Shown in pieces: positions 50,545 to 60,598 of a DNA stretch of 64,000 nucleotides. The DNA is from Pseudomonas mosselii (GTDB lineage Bacteria > Pseudomonadota > Gammaproteobacteria > Pseudomonadales > Pseudomonadaceae): contig NZ_VAUO01000005.1 of NCBI RefSeq assembly GCF_005796105.1, positions 62,001 through 126,000 on the forward strand. Reading direction: 5' to 3'. Both the position numbers and the translations under genes were made by a program. The notes under the pieces were generated by a model. The model was given only the letters and a program-made list of their open reading frames with translations, was not told the origin of the DNA and did not search any database. The number at the start of each line of letters is the position of its first letter. Positions within the stretch are counted from its first letter, which is position 1.

Positions 50545-52002
50545 TCAGAACTGGAAGTAGAGGAACGGTGAGTAGCTCTGCGCCGAGAGCTTGAGCACCG
50601 AGGCGATGAACAGCAGCAGGACCAGGGCGCGGGTCATGATCCGCGTCCAGTCCAGGCCCACCGAGCCATCGGCGTTGACCTGCACCGGGGTGGCCTTGGG
50701 GGCCGGGGTGGCATTGCGGTAGAAATCGCGCAGTCCGAAGAACGCCAGGGTGAGGTAGGCAACGATCAGCGTGGCCACTTGCAACCCGGTGAGGTTGGCG
50801 CGGTTGAGTTCCGACAATTGCCATTCACCGAAGCTGAACATCGCGCCGTACATACGGGCGGCCACGTGCAGGTTCTCGGCGCGGAAGATCACCCAGCCGA
50901 CCACCACCAACAGGAAGGTGAAGGCCCACTTGATCGGGTTGAAGCGCTGCGGGTTGGTGTCGATGCCCAGTGCGCGTTCGATGGCCAGCCACAGGCCGTG
51001 CCAGGCGCCCCAGATGATGTAGGTGAAGTTGGCGCCGTGCCACAGCCCGCCCAGCAGCATGGTCAGGAACAGGTTGCGGTAGGTGTTGAAGGTGCCTTTG
51101 CGGTTACCGCCCAGGGTGATGTACAGGTAGTCGCGCAGCCAGGTCGACAGGCTGATGTGCCAGCGCCGCCAGAATTCGGTGATCGACTGGCTGATGTACG
51201 GCTGCTTGAAGTTTTCCATGAAGCGGAAGCCCATCATCAAGCCCAGGCCGATGGCCATGTCGCTGTAGCCGGAAAAATCGAAGTACAGCTGTGCGGTGTA
51301 CGCCAGCGCACCCAGCCAGGCGTCGCCAGTAGTGGGGTTTTCCAGGGCGAAGCAGTGGTCGGCCACCACCGCCAGGGTGTCGGCGATGAAGACTTTCTTG
51401 ATGAAACCCTGCATGAAGCGGGTGCAGCCTTCGGAGAACTTGTCCAGGGTGTGGGTGCGGTTGTTGAACTGGTCGACCAGGTCCTTGAAGCGCAGCACGG
51501 GGCCTGCGATCAGGTGCGGGAAGATCGCCACGAACGCCGCGAAGTCGATCAGATTGCGTGTGGCCGGGGTATCGCCGCGGTACACGTCGATGATGTAGCT
51601 GATCGACTCGAAGATGTAGAACGAGATACCGATCGGTAGCAGCACGTGGGTCAGGATGAAGGGCTCAAGGCCCATCGAGGTCATGATCGCGTTGAGGCTG
51701 TCGACCCCGAAGTTGGCGTACTTGAAGTAGCCGAGGATGCACAGGTCGACCCCCACCCCCAGCAGCAGCCAGCGTTGTGCGGGTTTGGTGCGTACCCCGG
51801 CGGCGCCGACTTTCAGGCCGATCCAGTAGTTCCACAGGGTCACCCCGGCGAACAGGGCGAGGAAGTCCACCCGCCACCAGGCGTAGAAGATGTAGCTGGC
51901 AACCAGCAACAGCAGGTTGCGATAGCGGTTTCCGCTCACGTAGTACAAGCCGAGGAAAACCGGCAGGAACAGGAACAGGAACACGTTGGACGAGAAGACC
52001 AT
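50545..52002 (-). CDS. algI: Membrane-bound O-acyltransferase AlgI
   Basis: A 485-aa MBOAT protein with about 11 helices, starting MVFSSNVFLFLFLPVFLGLY. The conserved histidines are in GGLWHGANFTYIIWGAWHGL, and the FWRRWHISLSTWLRDYLYI motif is complete. It moves acetyl groups across the inner membrane to AlgJ and AlgX. ATG 52002 has AAGGAGAA upstream; the frame is open earlier but unneeded. A REP hairpin (52105-52193) lies between algL and algI. Confidence 0.95.
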   Translation of the reverse strand: MVFSSNVFLFLFLPVFLGLYYVSGNRYRNLLLLVASYIFYAWWRVDFLALFAGVTLWNYWIGLKVGAAGVRTKPAQRWLLLGVGVDLCILGYFKYANFGVDSLNAIMTSMGLEPFILTHVLLPIGISFYIFESISYIIDVYRGDTPATRNLIDFAAFVAIFPHLIAGPVLRFKDLVDQFNNRTHTLDKFSEGCTRFMQGFIKKVFIADTLAVVADHCFALENPTTGDAWLGALAYTAQLYFDFSGYSDMAIGLGLMMGFRFMENFKQPYISQSITEFWRRWHISLSTWLRDYLYITLGGNRKGTFNTYRNLFLTMLLGGLWHGANFTYIIWGAWHGLWLAIERALGIDTNPQRFNPIKWAFTFLLVVVGWVIFRAENLHVAARMYGAMFSFGEWQLSELNRANLTGLQVATLIVAYLTLAFFGLRDFYRNATPAPKATPVQVNADGSVGLDWTRIMTRALVLLLFIASVLKLSAQSYSPFLYFQF

Positions 52003-52104
52003 CCCGGTTCTCCTTGTTGTGCACAGCATCCGGGGCACAGCGCCCCCCAAACCCCCCACGAAAACGTGGAAGGTCACCTAGTTAGTACATGGCCAGGCGA
52101 TCCC

Positions 52105-52193
52105 CTGTGGGAGCGGGCTTGCCCGCGAATGCGTCAGTCGCCGCAGCAGCGTTGTCAGATCGATCGCATTCGCGGGCAAGCCCGCTCCCACAG
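52105..52193. repeat. Large REP hairpin between algL and algI
   Basis: A perfect 29-bp inverted repeat: CTGTGGGAGCGGGCTTGCCC continuing to 52133, with its exact inverse at 52165-52193 and a 31-nt loop. In the alg mRNA it would form a very stable structure in the 217-nt gap, likely affecting mRNA stability or relative expression of the acetylation genes. Confidence 0.9.
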
Positions 52194-52219
52194 AGTTGCT
52201 CTGGTCATCAGGTCTTGCG

Positions 52220-53323
52220 TTACTTCTTTTGCTCCGCGCTCGGGTCGTAGACCCGGGTCATGTCGCCGCCGAGCCTGAAGCTGTTGAACGGCTGCATCTC
52301 GTGCTTGCGTTCAGCGGTATCGCCAACGCAGTGGTACAGCGCGCACCACGGCTCCAGCCAGGCGTACTTGCTCTGGACCTTGAGGTCCTTCAGGTCCTGC
52401 CTGGCGCCAGCGCGGGTGCTGAAATGCACAGGATCGCGAGCCCCGGCCAGCACACCTTCGCCCAGGCGTTGCAGGGCGAAGTTGTTTTCGGCGCGCAGGT
52501 CCACGCCGTTGGCCTGGGCGAAGGTGGCGATCATCGCCAGCGGCGGCAGGGCGTAGTTGTGGTAGGCCAGGGCACGCTGCTTGCGCTTGATTTCGTTGGG
52601 CAGGAAGCCTTGTTCATCGACCTGGTTGGCGCCGATCTTGTATTCCTTCACCGCCCAGTCGAACAGGTCGCGTCGGTCGGTGGCCACGGCGGTGGCCATC
52701 ACCGACCATGCAGCCCAATAGCTATGGTTGTTGATCTTCTCCAGCGGCAGGTCGCTCCAGTCGCGCACGGTTTGCTCGGCCAGGCGCGCCAACCACTGTT
52801 CGATCTCCTTGGCCTGGGCCTGGTGCGCGGCCAGTGGCCTGGCGTTGGAGAACTTCAGGCGCAGCCACGAACCACTCATGCTGCCCAGCGCCCATTTGCG
52901 CATGGACTTGCCGGTGTGGTTGAAGTCGGTGGACTCCAGCGCATCGGCCTGCGCCCAGGTGTCGAGCCAGGTCAGCACGCAGTCGAGCTGCGCGGCACGG
53001 CCGTCTCGCATGTACTGGCCGACCATCTTGCTGACGCCCCGTTCGAGGGTCGTGATGTCGGCGGTGGCATTGTGAAAGGCCTTTTCCGACGCGACGTTGA
53101 GGGTGGCGCGGGCTTTGTCGGAGCCCTCGTACTTGCTGCGAAATTGCAGGGGGCCGGTGAACGGCTTGGGCGCGGCCTCGCAGCTGAAATTGCCATCGCC
53201 GGTCTTGGGTTTTTCGATCCCGGCGTAGTAGCCCTGGGGGGGCACCAGCGCGGCCTGCGCGGCTCCGCCGAACAGGGCGAGGGCGAGCAGGGCGGGTGCG
53301 AACGAGCGGATTGAACGGTTCAT
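52220..53323 (-). CDS. algL: Alginate lyase
   Basis: A 367-aa periplasmic polysaccharide lyase (PL5). The signal peptide ends AAQA-AL near residue 24, and the active-site stretch [20 protein letters not shown], the [11 protein letters not shown] region and the late tyrosine loop [19 protein letters not shown] are present. It degrades polymer trapped in the periplasm by beta-elimination. ATG 53323 starts the signal peptide [20 protein letters not shown]; the frame is open upstream only inside algX. The gap to algX is 7 bp. Confidence 0.95.
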   Translation of the reverse strand: MNRSIRSFAPALLALALFGGAAQAALVPPQGYYAGIEKPKTGDGNFSCEAAPKPFTGPLQFRSKYEGSDKARATLNVASEKAFHNATADITTLERGVSKMVGQYMRDGRAAQLDCVLTWLDTWAQADALESTDFNHTGKSMRKWALGSMSGSWLRLKFSNARPLAAHQAQAKEIEQWLARLAEQTVRDWSDLPLEKINNHSYWAAWSVMATAVATDRRDLFDWAVKEYKIGANQVDEQGFLPNEIKRKQRALAYHNYALPPLAMIATFAQANGVDLRAENNFALQRLGEGVLAGARDPVHFSTRAGARQDLKDLKVQSKYAWLEPWCALYHCVGDTAERKHEMQPFNSFRLGGDMTRVYDPSAEQKK

Positions 53324-53330
53324 GATCGCC

Positions 53331-54782
53331 TCACTGGCCAGCTTGCGCGGTGTGCTGCGCGGGGCTGGCGAAGTTGTTGCGTTTGCACAGTTTCGCTTCG
53401 ACTTTCTGGGTGCCGCTTTCCGGCCCTTGGACCTCCAGGGCAAGCAGGTTCTGGCCTGCCCAGTCCTCGTCTTCGCGCATCTGGAAGACGAAGCGCCCGT
53501 CGGTGTCGGAGGTCTCGGGCTTCTCGATCTTGATGTCCTCGTGACGACCATTGAGGTACCAGAGGGTGGCCTGCAGGACTTTCACCGAGGTGTCCTCGAA
53601 GCGGATGTCGATCTGGTGGTTGCGGTTGACCAGGTCCTTGATCACGCCGCCCTTGCCGTTGACCATCAGCTCGTTCTTGCCAGGCTTGAGGGTGGCGCTG
53701 GCGCTCAATTGCGCCGGGCGGTCGTCGCAGCCGTCGTCGAGCAGCGCGAGGATCTGCCGCCAGATGGTTTCCTGGTCCAGGCGGTACAGCGGCGAGAATT
53801 CCCAAATGAGGATCTTCGGTGGGTTCTTCTGGAACTCCTCGCTGCCCAGGTACTGGATCATCGAGCCTTCCAGACCGCCGCCGGGGAAGGCGACGTTGAG
53901 CACATCGGCGCCGATGTACTGCTCCAGGAAGCCCGAGAAGTTGTAGTTCTTGCCGCTGTGACTGGTGCCCACCAGGGTGATCTGGGCATTGCCGGCGTCG
54001 CCGAACAGGTCGTCACCGCCGCTGGCGCCGCCTTTAGGTTCGGTGGCGAACTGGTCCATGTACTGCACCGCGTAGCTGGTGCCGCACAGTTGCCCGGCAA
54101 CGTTGTGCAGGGTGCCTGTCTTGCCCATGCGCCCAGACCTGTGGGTCTCGAATTCCTTGCGTGGAATGCCTTCGAAGGCCGGCATCCGGTGTACCGTATC
54201 GGCCACGATCTTCGCCGCACGCTCGGCGCCGTAGGGGGTCCAGTGTTGGTCGCCGCGGAAGTAGAAATCTTTGCCTTGGTCGGCGGCGGCCAATTGCTCG
54301 TTGGTCAGCGGCGAGAGGTCGGGGACGTTGTAGCCCATCTTGGCGAAACGCTGCAGCATGGCCTGGTAGTTGTGCAGTGCCTTCTGGTAGTTGAAGGCGG
54401 CTTTTTCTTCGGGCTTGAGCATGTTGCGGTTCACCAGGCCGCGAGTTGGCTGGTACACCACCACCAGTTCCACGCCGCGCTTCTTGAATGCGTCGTGTAC
54501 CTGCTGCAGGCGCTTGTAGCCCAGCGCCGTGGTGTCGAATTCGGTGCGCAGGTCTTCGCGGGTGCGGAACAGCCAGTCGCCCTGGGCTTGCACCAGGGTG
54601 GTGAAGTTCTGCTGGTAGCGGGTGGTGTAGCGGCTGGCATCGTGTGCTTCAGGGCACAGCTGGCAGCATGGCTCGGCGCTGAAGGTCGGGGCCTTGACGT
54701 CCTCGGCACGCACGCCCTGGCTGATGGCCAGGAGGGCGGCGGACAGGCCCAGCAGTTTCATCATGTTCATGTTCATGGTCAT
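53331..54782 (-). CDS. algX: Alginate O-acetyltransferase / export-scaffold protein AlgX
   Basis: A 483-aa two-domain protein: an SGNH-like acetyltransferase domain (about 40-340) with [20 protein letters not shown] and the nucleophile Ser in [14 protein letters not shown], then a C-terminal carbohydrate-binding module (about 345-470) with [10 protein letters not shown]. It acetylates alginate directly and connects AlgK with AlgE. The start has several methionines; ATG 54782 has GGAAG 8 nt upstream. Confidence 0.94.
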   Translation of the reverse strand: MTMNMNMMKLLGLSAALLAISQGVRAEDVKAPTFSAEPCCQLCPEAHDASRYTTRYQQNFTTLVQAQGDWLFRTREDLRTEFDTTALGYKRLQQVHDAFKKRGVELVVVYQPTRGLVNRNMLKPEEKAAFNYQKALHNYQAMLQRFAKMGYNVPDLSPLTNEQLAAADQGKDFYFRGDQHWTPYGAERAAKIVADTVHRMPAFEGIPRKEFETHRSGRMGKTGTLHNVAGQLCGTSYAVQYMDQFATEPKGGASGGDDLFGDAGNAQITLVGTSHSGKNYNFSGFLEQYIGADVLNVAFPGGGLEGSMIQYLGSEEFQKNPPKILIWEFSPLYRLDQETIWRQILALLDDGCDDRPAQLSASATLKPGKNELMVNGKGGVIKDLVNRNHQIDIRFEDTSVKVLQATLWYLNGRHEDIKIEKPETSDTDGRFVFQMREDEDWAGQNLLALEVQGPESGTQKVEAKLCKRNNFASPAQHTAQAGQ

Positions 54783-54795
54783 GGTCTGGGCTTCC

Positions 54796-56355
54796 TTAGT
54801 CGATCATTTCGGTCTGGCGTTCGACCGGGTCGATCAGCACAGCCTTTTGCTGGCGCACCAGCAGGTCGAGGATTTCGTCCTGGCGCTCGCCCAGCACGCC
54901 ATTGAGGCTGATACCGCTGGATTTGCGTGGCATCAGCATCGACACCTTGTACAGTTCCACCGACAGCGGCGAGTCGATCGACAGCGGGCCGGAACCATTG
55001 GCGGCCAGCTCGCCGCCAACCACGATCAGCGACACCTTGGTGTCGAACGGGTCGAGGGCGATGTCGCGGTCGGTGTCGGAAAGGTCCTTGATGTGCCCGT
55101 ACACGCCGACCAGGCCGTTGGCCATGGCGATGTTCTCGTACAGGCGAATGTTCACGCTGTTGCGCACGCGAATGCCGTGACGACGGTTGTTGATCAGCTT
55201 GTTGCCCCAGATCAGGTTGTCGCCGCTTTCGTACAGGGTGATGCCGTCGGTGTGGTTGCGGTAGATCTCGTTGTAGGCGATCAGGTTGTTGACGCTGTTA
55301 CGGTCGATCACCACGCCCGAGAGCTTGTTGTCGAAGCTCTTGTTGTTGATGATCCAGCTGTCGTTGACCTCGCGCGAGACGATGATCCCGTGCTTCTTCT
55401 TGGTGCCGTACACCGTGTTGCCGGCGATGATCAGGCGGTGCGAACGGTCGTGGGGGTCGATGCCGTAGACGATGTTGTCGCGGTAGGTACTGTCCTTGAC
55501 CACGAAATCGCGGGTCTCGTAGCAGTAGAAGCCATACCACATGTCGCTGAATTCAGAGCCGACGATCCAGCCGGTGGGCTCGCTGCGGCCCATCTGCTTG
55601 GCCATGTTCGGGGTGTACTGGGAAATACTCACACCGTACGACTTGGACTTGTTGTAACCAAAGCTGGCCATCTTGCTGTTGACGATGTACGTCTCGGTAC
55701 CGCCCCAGCTGAGCAGGAACGGGCGGAATTCGTCAGGCGAGCGGAAGGTCGCCGGGCCGTTGGCCTGCTCGCGCCAGCCAGTGACCTGGGTGTCGCGTAC
55801 GAACAGCTTGCCGTCGTTGACGATGAACGATCCGCCTTCCTGGGACAGGCGCAGCTCCTTGACCTTGCCGTCGATCTCCAGCACGCCCTTGCGTCCTACC
55901 ACGATCGGCAGGCGCGCCAGGTACACGCCCGGCGCGGTTTCGCGCAGGTACTGGCTGGGCACTTTCTTGCTCAGTTCCACCAGGTCGATATGCCCGTCGT
56001 CGACGAAAATCGCCTGGGGAATACCGTGCTGGCGGCGTACCCATTCGGCGCCTTTGTTGTCGCCGCCGATGAACTCCTTGAGGGTGTCCTCCTGGAGCAT
56101 GCGGCGCACGCTGACCTTGGCCTTGTGGCTGCGGTCGATCTTCTGCTGCACCGCCTCGGCGGTGTAGCCGGACAGGTCAGGCAGCTTGGGCGGATCCATT
56201 TGCAGCGGCTCGATGGGCGCGCTGGCGACCGTGTAGGTCTTGGCCTGTTGCAGCTCTTTGGCGATCACCGCCGGCTCGGCAGCGACGGCCAGGCCGCTGG
56301 CCAGCAGCAAGGCGCTGGCCAGCAGGCTGTGGCGAAGGTTCGGGTGCAGGTTCAT
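54796..56355 (-). CDS. algG: Mannuronan C5-epimerase
   Basis: A 519-aa periplasmic enzyme with signal peptide (LLASALLLASGLAVA) and a right-handed beta-helix (about residues 180-480, with repeated N-x-I and H-G-I turns). The catalytic DPHD motif is in VYGIDPHDRSHRLI. It changes mannuronate to guluronate at the polymer level. 13 bp before algX and 18 bp after algE. Confidence 0.95.
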   Translation of the reverse strand: MNLHPNLRHSLLASALLLASGLAVAAEPAVIAKELQQAKTYTVASAPIEPLQMDPPKLPDLSGYTAEAVQQKIDRSHKAKVSVRRMLQEDTLKEFIGGDNKGAEWVRRQHGIPQAIFVDDGHIDLVELSKKVPSQYLRETAPGVYLARLPIVVGRKGVLEIDGKVKELRLSQEGGSFIVNDGKLFVRDTQVTGWREQANGPATFRSPDEFRPFLLSWGGTETYIVNSKMASFGYNKSKSYGVSISQYTPNMAKQMGRSEPTGWIVGSEFSDMWYGFYCYETRDFVVKDSTYRDNIVYGIDPHDRSHRLIIAGNTVYGTKKKHGIIVSREVNDSWIINNKSFDNKLSGVVIDRNSVNNLIAYNEIYRNHTDGITLYESGDNLIWGNKLINNRRHGIRVRNSVNIRLYENIAMANGLVGVYGHIKDLSDTDRDIALDPFDTKVSLIVVGGELAANGSGPLSIDSPLSVELYKVSMLMPRKSSGISLNGVLGERQDEILDLLVRQQKAVLIDPVERQTEMID

Positions 56356-56373
56356 AACGGTCCTCTCCCGGCT

Positions 56374-57852
56374 TCAGAAGCGCCAGATCACGTCGACGAA
56401 GGCGCGGTGCATGTACGAGTCGGCCTCTTTGCCATAGGCATCGCCGGGCTTGAACACACCGGCGCGCAGGCGCACCAGCGCGGACGGCTCGTCGATCGAC
56501 TGGCTCAGCGAAGCCGGCAACAGGCCTTGCTTGAAGTACTTGGTGACGACCACGTCCATTTCCTGGCCCAGGTCTTTTTCGCCCTGGATCAGCGGACGGT
56601 TCACGCCGCCGTCGTCGACCACTGCGTTGATGCCGCTGGAGCCGATGTTCTGCTTGCCGTCGACACGCCAGAACTTGTGGTAGATGAAGCTGGCGTCGTA
56701 GTCCTCGCGCAACTGCCAGCTGGCGAACAGGGTGGCTGCCTGCAAGTTGCCCAGCTCGCCACGGAAAGCCTCGCCGAAGCGGTGCACGCGTGAGCGGGTG
56801 CCGGTGAAGTTGGAGCGGTTGCTTTCAAGGCCGGTCTGCTCGAAGTTGTTCGAGCCGTCGTCGCCGCCACCACCGCTGCCTCGGGCATAGGCTGCACCGA
56901 CCTGCCAATTGGGATTCAGGCGCAGGCGCAGACCCAGGTCGGTGGCCCAGGCGTTGACGTCGCCGCTCTGCTTGCCGGTGGCCACCTGGTCGTTGCCGAC
57001 CTGGGTGGTGCTGAGGCGGTCGCGATCACCGGTCAGCCAGGTCACGCTGCCCCAGTAGTTGACGGTGTGGTCGTTGCGCCAGTTGTAGGCGTCGCTGTTG
57101 GCCTCCAGGCCCAGCCAGGTGAGGTCGCCGGTGCGCGTCTTGTCCAGGGCGTCGACGGTTTCCCCAGGGGACTTGAGGCTGCCGCTGTCATGCGTGTGGT
57201 GTGCGCGCAGGCCGACCCAGTGGCCGGGAGTCCACTGCGCGGCGACGTTGCCGTAGAGGTGGGTGCGGTCCTTGTCTTCCGGGGCCAGCTCGGTGAGGTC
57301 GGTACGGTACTCGCTAAAGCGCTGGGCCACGCCCAGGTCGGCCTTGAGCAGTGTGGTGTCGAAGGTCCAGTTGAGCGCCTCGATGTTGGTGTCGCGCCAC
57401 ATGCCATCGTCGCTGCGCAGCCGCTGGCGGCCCAGGCGCAGTTGCTCGCCGGGGTAGGCGGTCAGACCGCTGTAGCCGATCCAGAACTCGCGCATGGCCA
57501 GGTAGCTCTTGTCCGGCTTGCGGCTGTCGTCGCCGCTGTCGGTGGTGGTGCCGTCGTCGTTCTGGCGCAGGGTGTCGGTCTCGATGATGTCGCTGGCGGC
57601 GACCGCCTGGCCCATGGCATAGGCGCTCCAGTTGCCGCGCTCGCCGTACACCCACGGGCGCAGGTCCAGGCCCAGGCCATTGACGTCGCCGCCGGAGCGG
57701 GTGCCCAGGTCACGGTCGTCCTCGGACTGGCCAGTGATCTTCACTTCCAGGCCGAAGTTCTTCGCTGCGGTTTCAGCAGCCAGGGTCGGCAGCGACCACA
57801 ACAAGGCGAAACTCAGGCCGATGCCGGCCTTCACGAAGGGGTTGAGCGTCAT
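56374..57852 (-). CDS. algE: Outer-membrane alginate exporter AlgE
   Basis: A 492-aa outer-membrane beta-barrel. Signal peptide to about residue 25 (SLPTLAA), many amphipathic strands, and a C-terminal Phe (FVDVIWRF). Arg- and Lys-rich interior strands form the alginate path. Overlaps algK by 4 bp at 57849-57852. Confidence 0.94.
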   Translation of the reverse strand: MTLNPFVKAGIGLSFALLWSLPTLAAETAAKNFGLEVKITGQSEDDRDLGTRSGGDVNGLGLDLRPWVYGERGNWSAYAMGQAVAASDIIETDTLRQNDDGTTTDSGDDSRKPDKSYLAMREFWIGYSGLTAYPGEQLRLGRQRLRSDDGMWRDTNIEALNWTFDTTLLKADLGVAQRFSEYRTDLTELAPEDKDRTHLYGNVAAQWTPGHWVGLRAHHTHDSGSLKSPGETVDALDKTRTGDLTWLGLEANSDAYNWRNDHTVNYWGSVTWLTGDRDRLSTTQVGNDQVATGKQSGDVNAWATDLGLRLRLNPNWQVGAAYARGSGGGGDDGSNNFEQTGLESNRSNFTGTRSRVHRFGEAFRGELGNLQAATLFASWQLREDYDASFIYHKFWRVDGKQNIGSSGINAVVDDGGVNRPLIQGEKDLGQEMDVVVTKYFKQGLLPASLSQSIDEPSALVRLRAGVFKPGDAYGKEADSYMHRAFVDVIWRF

Positions 57853-59384
57853 AGCGAGTCCTCGGCATCTACCGCTGTTTCATCGTCTTGCAGGGCTTCC
57901 AGGGCCAGGGTGCTGTTGGCGCCCTGGAACAGGCTCACGCGGGCTTTCTGTTCCTGCATCAGCAACTGCTGGGCCTGGTTGCGTTGCTCAGGCGTCAGTT
58001 GCTGGTCGAGCTGCTGGGCAAGCTCGGTCGACTGCGGCGTCGGGTTGGTCTGCGACAACTGGGCGAACACCCAGGCGTTGGTGGGCATCGGGCGAATCCC
58101 GTGGCCTTCGCTGAACAGCTGGGCCAGCGCATAGTCGGCGCTGTTCTGCCCGCCACGGGCAGCGGCCAGCAGGTGGTCGACGGCTTTCTGCGGCTCGACG
58201 TTGCCCAGGTAGCCACGCCGGTAGAGCTGGCCGAGGTAGTAATCGGCGCTCACTTCGCCAGCCTGGGCGGCGGCTTGCAGGTGCTGCTCGGCCTTGGCGG
58301 CGTCGGCAGGCACGCTGCGGCCTTCGTAGTACAGCCGCCCCAGCAGTAGCTCGGCGCGTGGCTGTTGGGCCTCGCGGCCTTTGTCGATGTAGGCCATCAG
58401 CTGGTCGGTGTCACCCAGCTCGGGGAAGTCGTAGAGCAACTGCGCCAGGCTGACCCAGGACGCCGGGTTGGCCGGGGCCACCTGCTCGAGCAGGTCCTTG
58501 GCGGTTTTTTCGTCGGTCTGGCCAAGGCTGCGGTCGGCCAGGACGCGGGCGACGCTGTCGACCCGGCTGGCCGGTACGGTGCCTCGTGCATAGGCCGACT
58601 TGAGCTGGGCGAGCAGGGCGGCCTGCTGGTCGGGCTGGGCGCGCTTCTGGTAGACGGTGGCAAGCTCGACGTAGCAGATGTCGGTGCTGGTGAGCGCTGC
58701 CTTGCAGATCCTCTCCACCTCGGCCAGGTTCTGGTCGTAGGTGCCTTGCGTGCGGTACAGCAGCACCTGGGCCAGGCCTGCCTCGGGATTGCCGGCGGCG
58801 CGCCACTGGTCGATCTGCTGCTGGGCATTGACGTTGGGGAAGCTCTGCGGATATTGCAGGTAGAGCATTGCCAGCGGGATCAAGGTATTGCCCTCGCCAC
58901 GCTGGGCGGCCAGCTTGAGCAGGGTTTCGGCTTCCTCGCGCTCGGCCTGGGTGCTGTCAGGCTTGGCCACCAGCAGGCGCCCAAGGCGTGCCTGGGCTCG
59001 CGGTGAGGTGGCGGCGGCGGCGCGGTAGGTGGCTTCGGCTTCCTTGAGCTTGGCCGGGTCGCGGGTGGCGACCTTGATATCGGCCAGGCCCACTTGCGCG
59101 TCGCTGTAGCCCAGGTCGGCCAGGGCCTTGTAGTTGCGCTCGGCGGTGGCGGTATCGCCACGCTTGAGCGCTTCATTGGCCAGGCGCTGGTCGGGCAAGC
59201 CGGCGCAGCCGGCCAGGGTGATGGCGGCGGCCAGGGCGCACCATGTCATCGGGCGAGCGCTGCGCGCTCGATCGAGGCCCAAGGCCGCTCCTACAGGGAC
59301 CGAGTCGATAAGGGCAGGCGCGGTCTTGTGCCGCGATCCAGGCGACACTGCCCCCACAGCAGGAACACGGTTGAAAGGTTTCAT
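57849..59384 (-). CDS. algK: Alginate secretion lipoprotein AlgK with REP-derived N-terminus
   Basis: A 511-aa lipoprotein of Sel1/TPR-like repeats ([40 protein letters not shown]), the scaffold for AlgE localisation. The lipobox LAGC has its Cys at residue 60, much further in than usual. Residues about 14-45 are coded by a REP pair (59251-59346), so [18 protein letters not shown] replaces a normal short n-region before [15 protein letters not shown]. An internal start at M46 would give a signal peptide with no basic residues. Either a long n-region is tolerated or translation begins elsewhere. Confidence 0.92.
   Translation of the reverse strand: MKPFNRVPAVGAVSPGSRHKTAPALIDSVPVGAALGLDRARSARPMTWCALAAAITLAGCAGLPDQRLANEALKRGDTATAERNYKALADLGYSDAQVGLADIKVATRDPAKLKEAEATYRAAAATSPRAQARLGRLLVAKPDSTQAEREEAETLLKLAAQRGEGNTLIPLAMLYLQYPQSFPNVNAQQQIDQWRAAGNPEAGLAQVLLYRTQGTYDQNLAEVERICKAALTSTDICYVELATVYQKRAQPDQQAALLAQLKSAYARGTVPASRVDSVARVLADRSLGQTDEKTAKDLLEQVAPANPASWVSLAQLLYDFPELGDTDQLMAYIDKGREAQQPRAELLLGRLYYEGRSVPADAAKAEQHLQAAAQAGEVSADYYLGQLYRRGYLGNVEPQKAVDHLLAAARGGQNSADYALAQLFSEGHGIRPMPTNAWVFAQLSQTNPTPQSTELAQQLDQQLTPEQRNQAQQLLMQEQKARVSLFQGANSTLALEALQDDETAVDAEDSL
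59251..59346. repeat. REP pair inside the algK signal-peptide region
   Basis: Two diverged REP cores in inverted order: CCAAGGCCGCTCCTACAGGG (59279-59298) and CGCGGTCTTGTGCCGCGATC (59319-59338). The unit is about 96 bp, a multiple of three, so the frame is kept. Confidence 0.8.
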
Positions 59385-59396
59385 CGATCGGTCCTC

Positions 59397-60563
59397 TTAC
59401 AGCCCGCGGGCCACGGCCTTGTCGATCAGCCAGTTCAGCGAAGGGCCACGGTCGCTGTTGACCGAAACCGGGCGACCGGCGAGTTCGGCTGGCAGGCCTT
59501 CGTCAGGCTTGATCTGCACGCGGATGTCGGACGCCAGGTTTTCAGTGTCCAGGCTCTGGCTGCCGACGATGTGGCCGCTGCGCACTTCGTCGTCGCCGGC
59601 GATCTGGAAGTTGACCCGAGTACCTGGCTTGACTTCGTCGAACTGGCGATAGCTGAACCGTGCCTCGATGGTCGGGGTGGTGGTGCGAGGCACCAGGGCG
59701 AACACCGGCTGGCCTTTGCTGGCGTACTGGCCGTCATCCACCAGTTGGCGCGACACCACGCAATCGCACGGGCTGGTGAGGGTGCCGGAGAGTTGCTTGC
59801 CGAACAGTTCCTCGACTTTCGCAGGCTCGAGCTGCGAATCGTCCAGGTGGCCTTTGAGCAGGTCGAGCATGCTGGTGTTGAAGGTGGCCAGCGGTGCGCC
59901 TTTGGCCACGCTCGCGCCGCTTTCCACCAGGCTCTGCACGCTGCCGTCACGGGGCATGGTGACTTGGGTGGTCGGCACCGCTACCACGCCGGCTTCGGCG
60001 TGGCTGACGAAGTACAGGCCGTACAGCGATTTGGCGACGAACCCGAAGGCGACCAGGCCCAGGGCGAACACCCCAGCAGTCACGGTGACCGCCCGCAGAC
60101 GGCCGAACGCCGACAGGCCCGAACCGGAATCGCGCTGCTTGCGCGCCTTGGTGAAGTTGTCGCGTTGCAGGGTGCTGAGCACATCGCCCACGCTGATCAG
60201 CTCACCGGACAGGTGGGTGGTGATGATGTGGCGCAAGGTGGCGATGTCGCGCGGTTCGAGGTTCTGGAACTCGGCACCGGTACGGCCGGTTTGTGGGTTG
60301 CTGGTACGCACCAGGAACTCCACGTCCATCGACAGGCCCAGGTTGTCCACCACGAACTGCAAGCGACCGCGCATCACGTGGTCCACCGGCAGGGCGCTCT
60401 TGGCGTGGAACGACAGGCCGCCAGCGGACAGGTCGTCGACCTTTACTTCTTGCGCCTCGTTATTCGCGTCGCGGTAGCGCAGCTTGGCGGGGATACGGAC
60501 CCGGGCGTGCTGACGCTGCGCTTCGGACTCATGCACGACATTGACGTTCACGGCGGTATTCAT
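59397..60563 (-). CDS. alg44: Alginate polymerase co-factor, c-di-GMP receptor Alg44
   Basis: A 388-aa inner-membrane protein. The PilZ domain (residues 14-120) keeps Arg17, Arg21, Asp44 and Ser46 (QRQHARVR and DDLSAGG), the c-di-GMP ligands. One membrane helix follows near 165-185 (VTAGVFALGLVAFGFVAKSL), then an HlyD-like periplasmic domain. It activates Alg8 on binding c-di-GMP. ATG 60563 is chosen as PilZ starts here; upstream codons overlap the intergenic region. Confidence 0.95.
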   Translation of the reverse strand: MNTAVNVNVVHESEAQRQHARVRIPAKLRYRDANNEAQEVKVDDLSAGGLSFHAKSALPVDHVMRGRLQFVVDNLGLSMDVEFLVRTSNPQTGRTGAEFQNLEPRDIATLRHIITTHLSGELISVGDVLSTLQRDNFTKARKQRDSGSGLSAFGRLRAVTVTAGVFALGLVAFGFVAKSLYGLYFVSHAEAGVVAVPTTQVTMPRDGSVQSLVESGASVAKGAPLATFNTSMLDLLKGHLDDSQLEPAKVEELFGKQLSGTLTSPCDCVVSRQLVDDGQYASKGQPVFALVPRTTTPTIEARFSYRQFDEVKPGTRVNFQIAGDDEVRSGHIVGSQSLDTENLASDIRVQIKPDEGLPAELAGRPVSVNSDRGPSLNWLIDKAVARGL

Positions 60564-60598
60564 GGCGATTTCGTTCCTGTTATCCGATCCGGGGTGGC

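Noticed and set aside
54694..56793. 699-codon plus-strand frame
   Set aside because: Antisense to algX, algG and algE; the valine/histidine-rich composition is that of a shadow frame.
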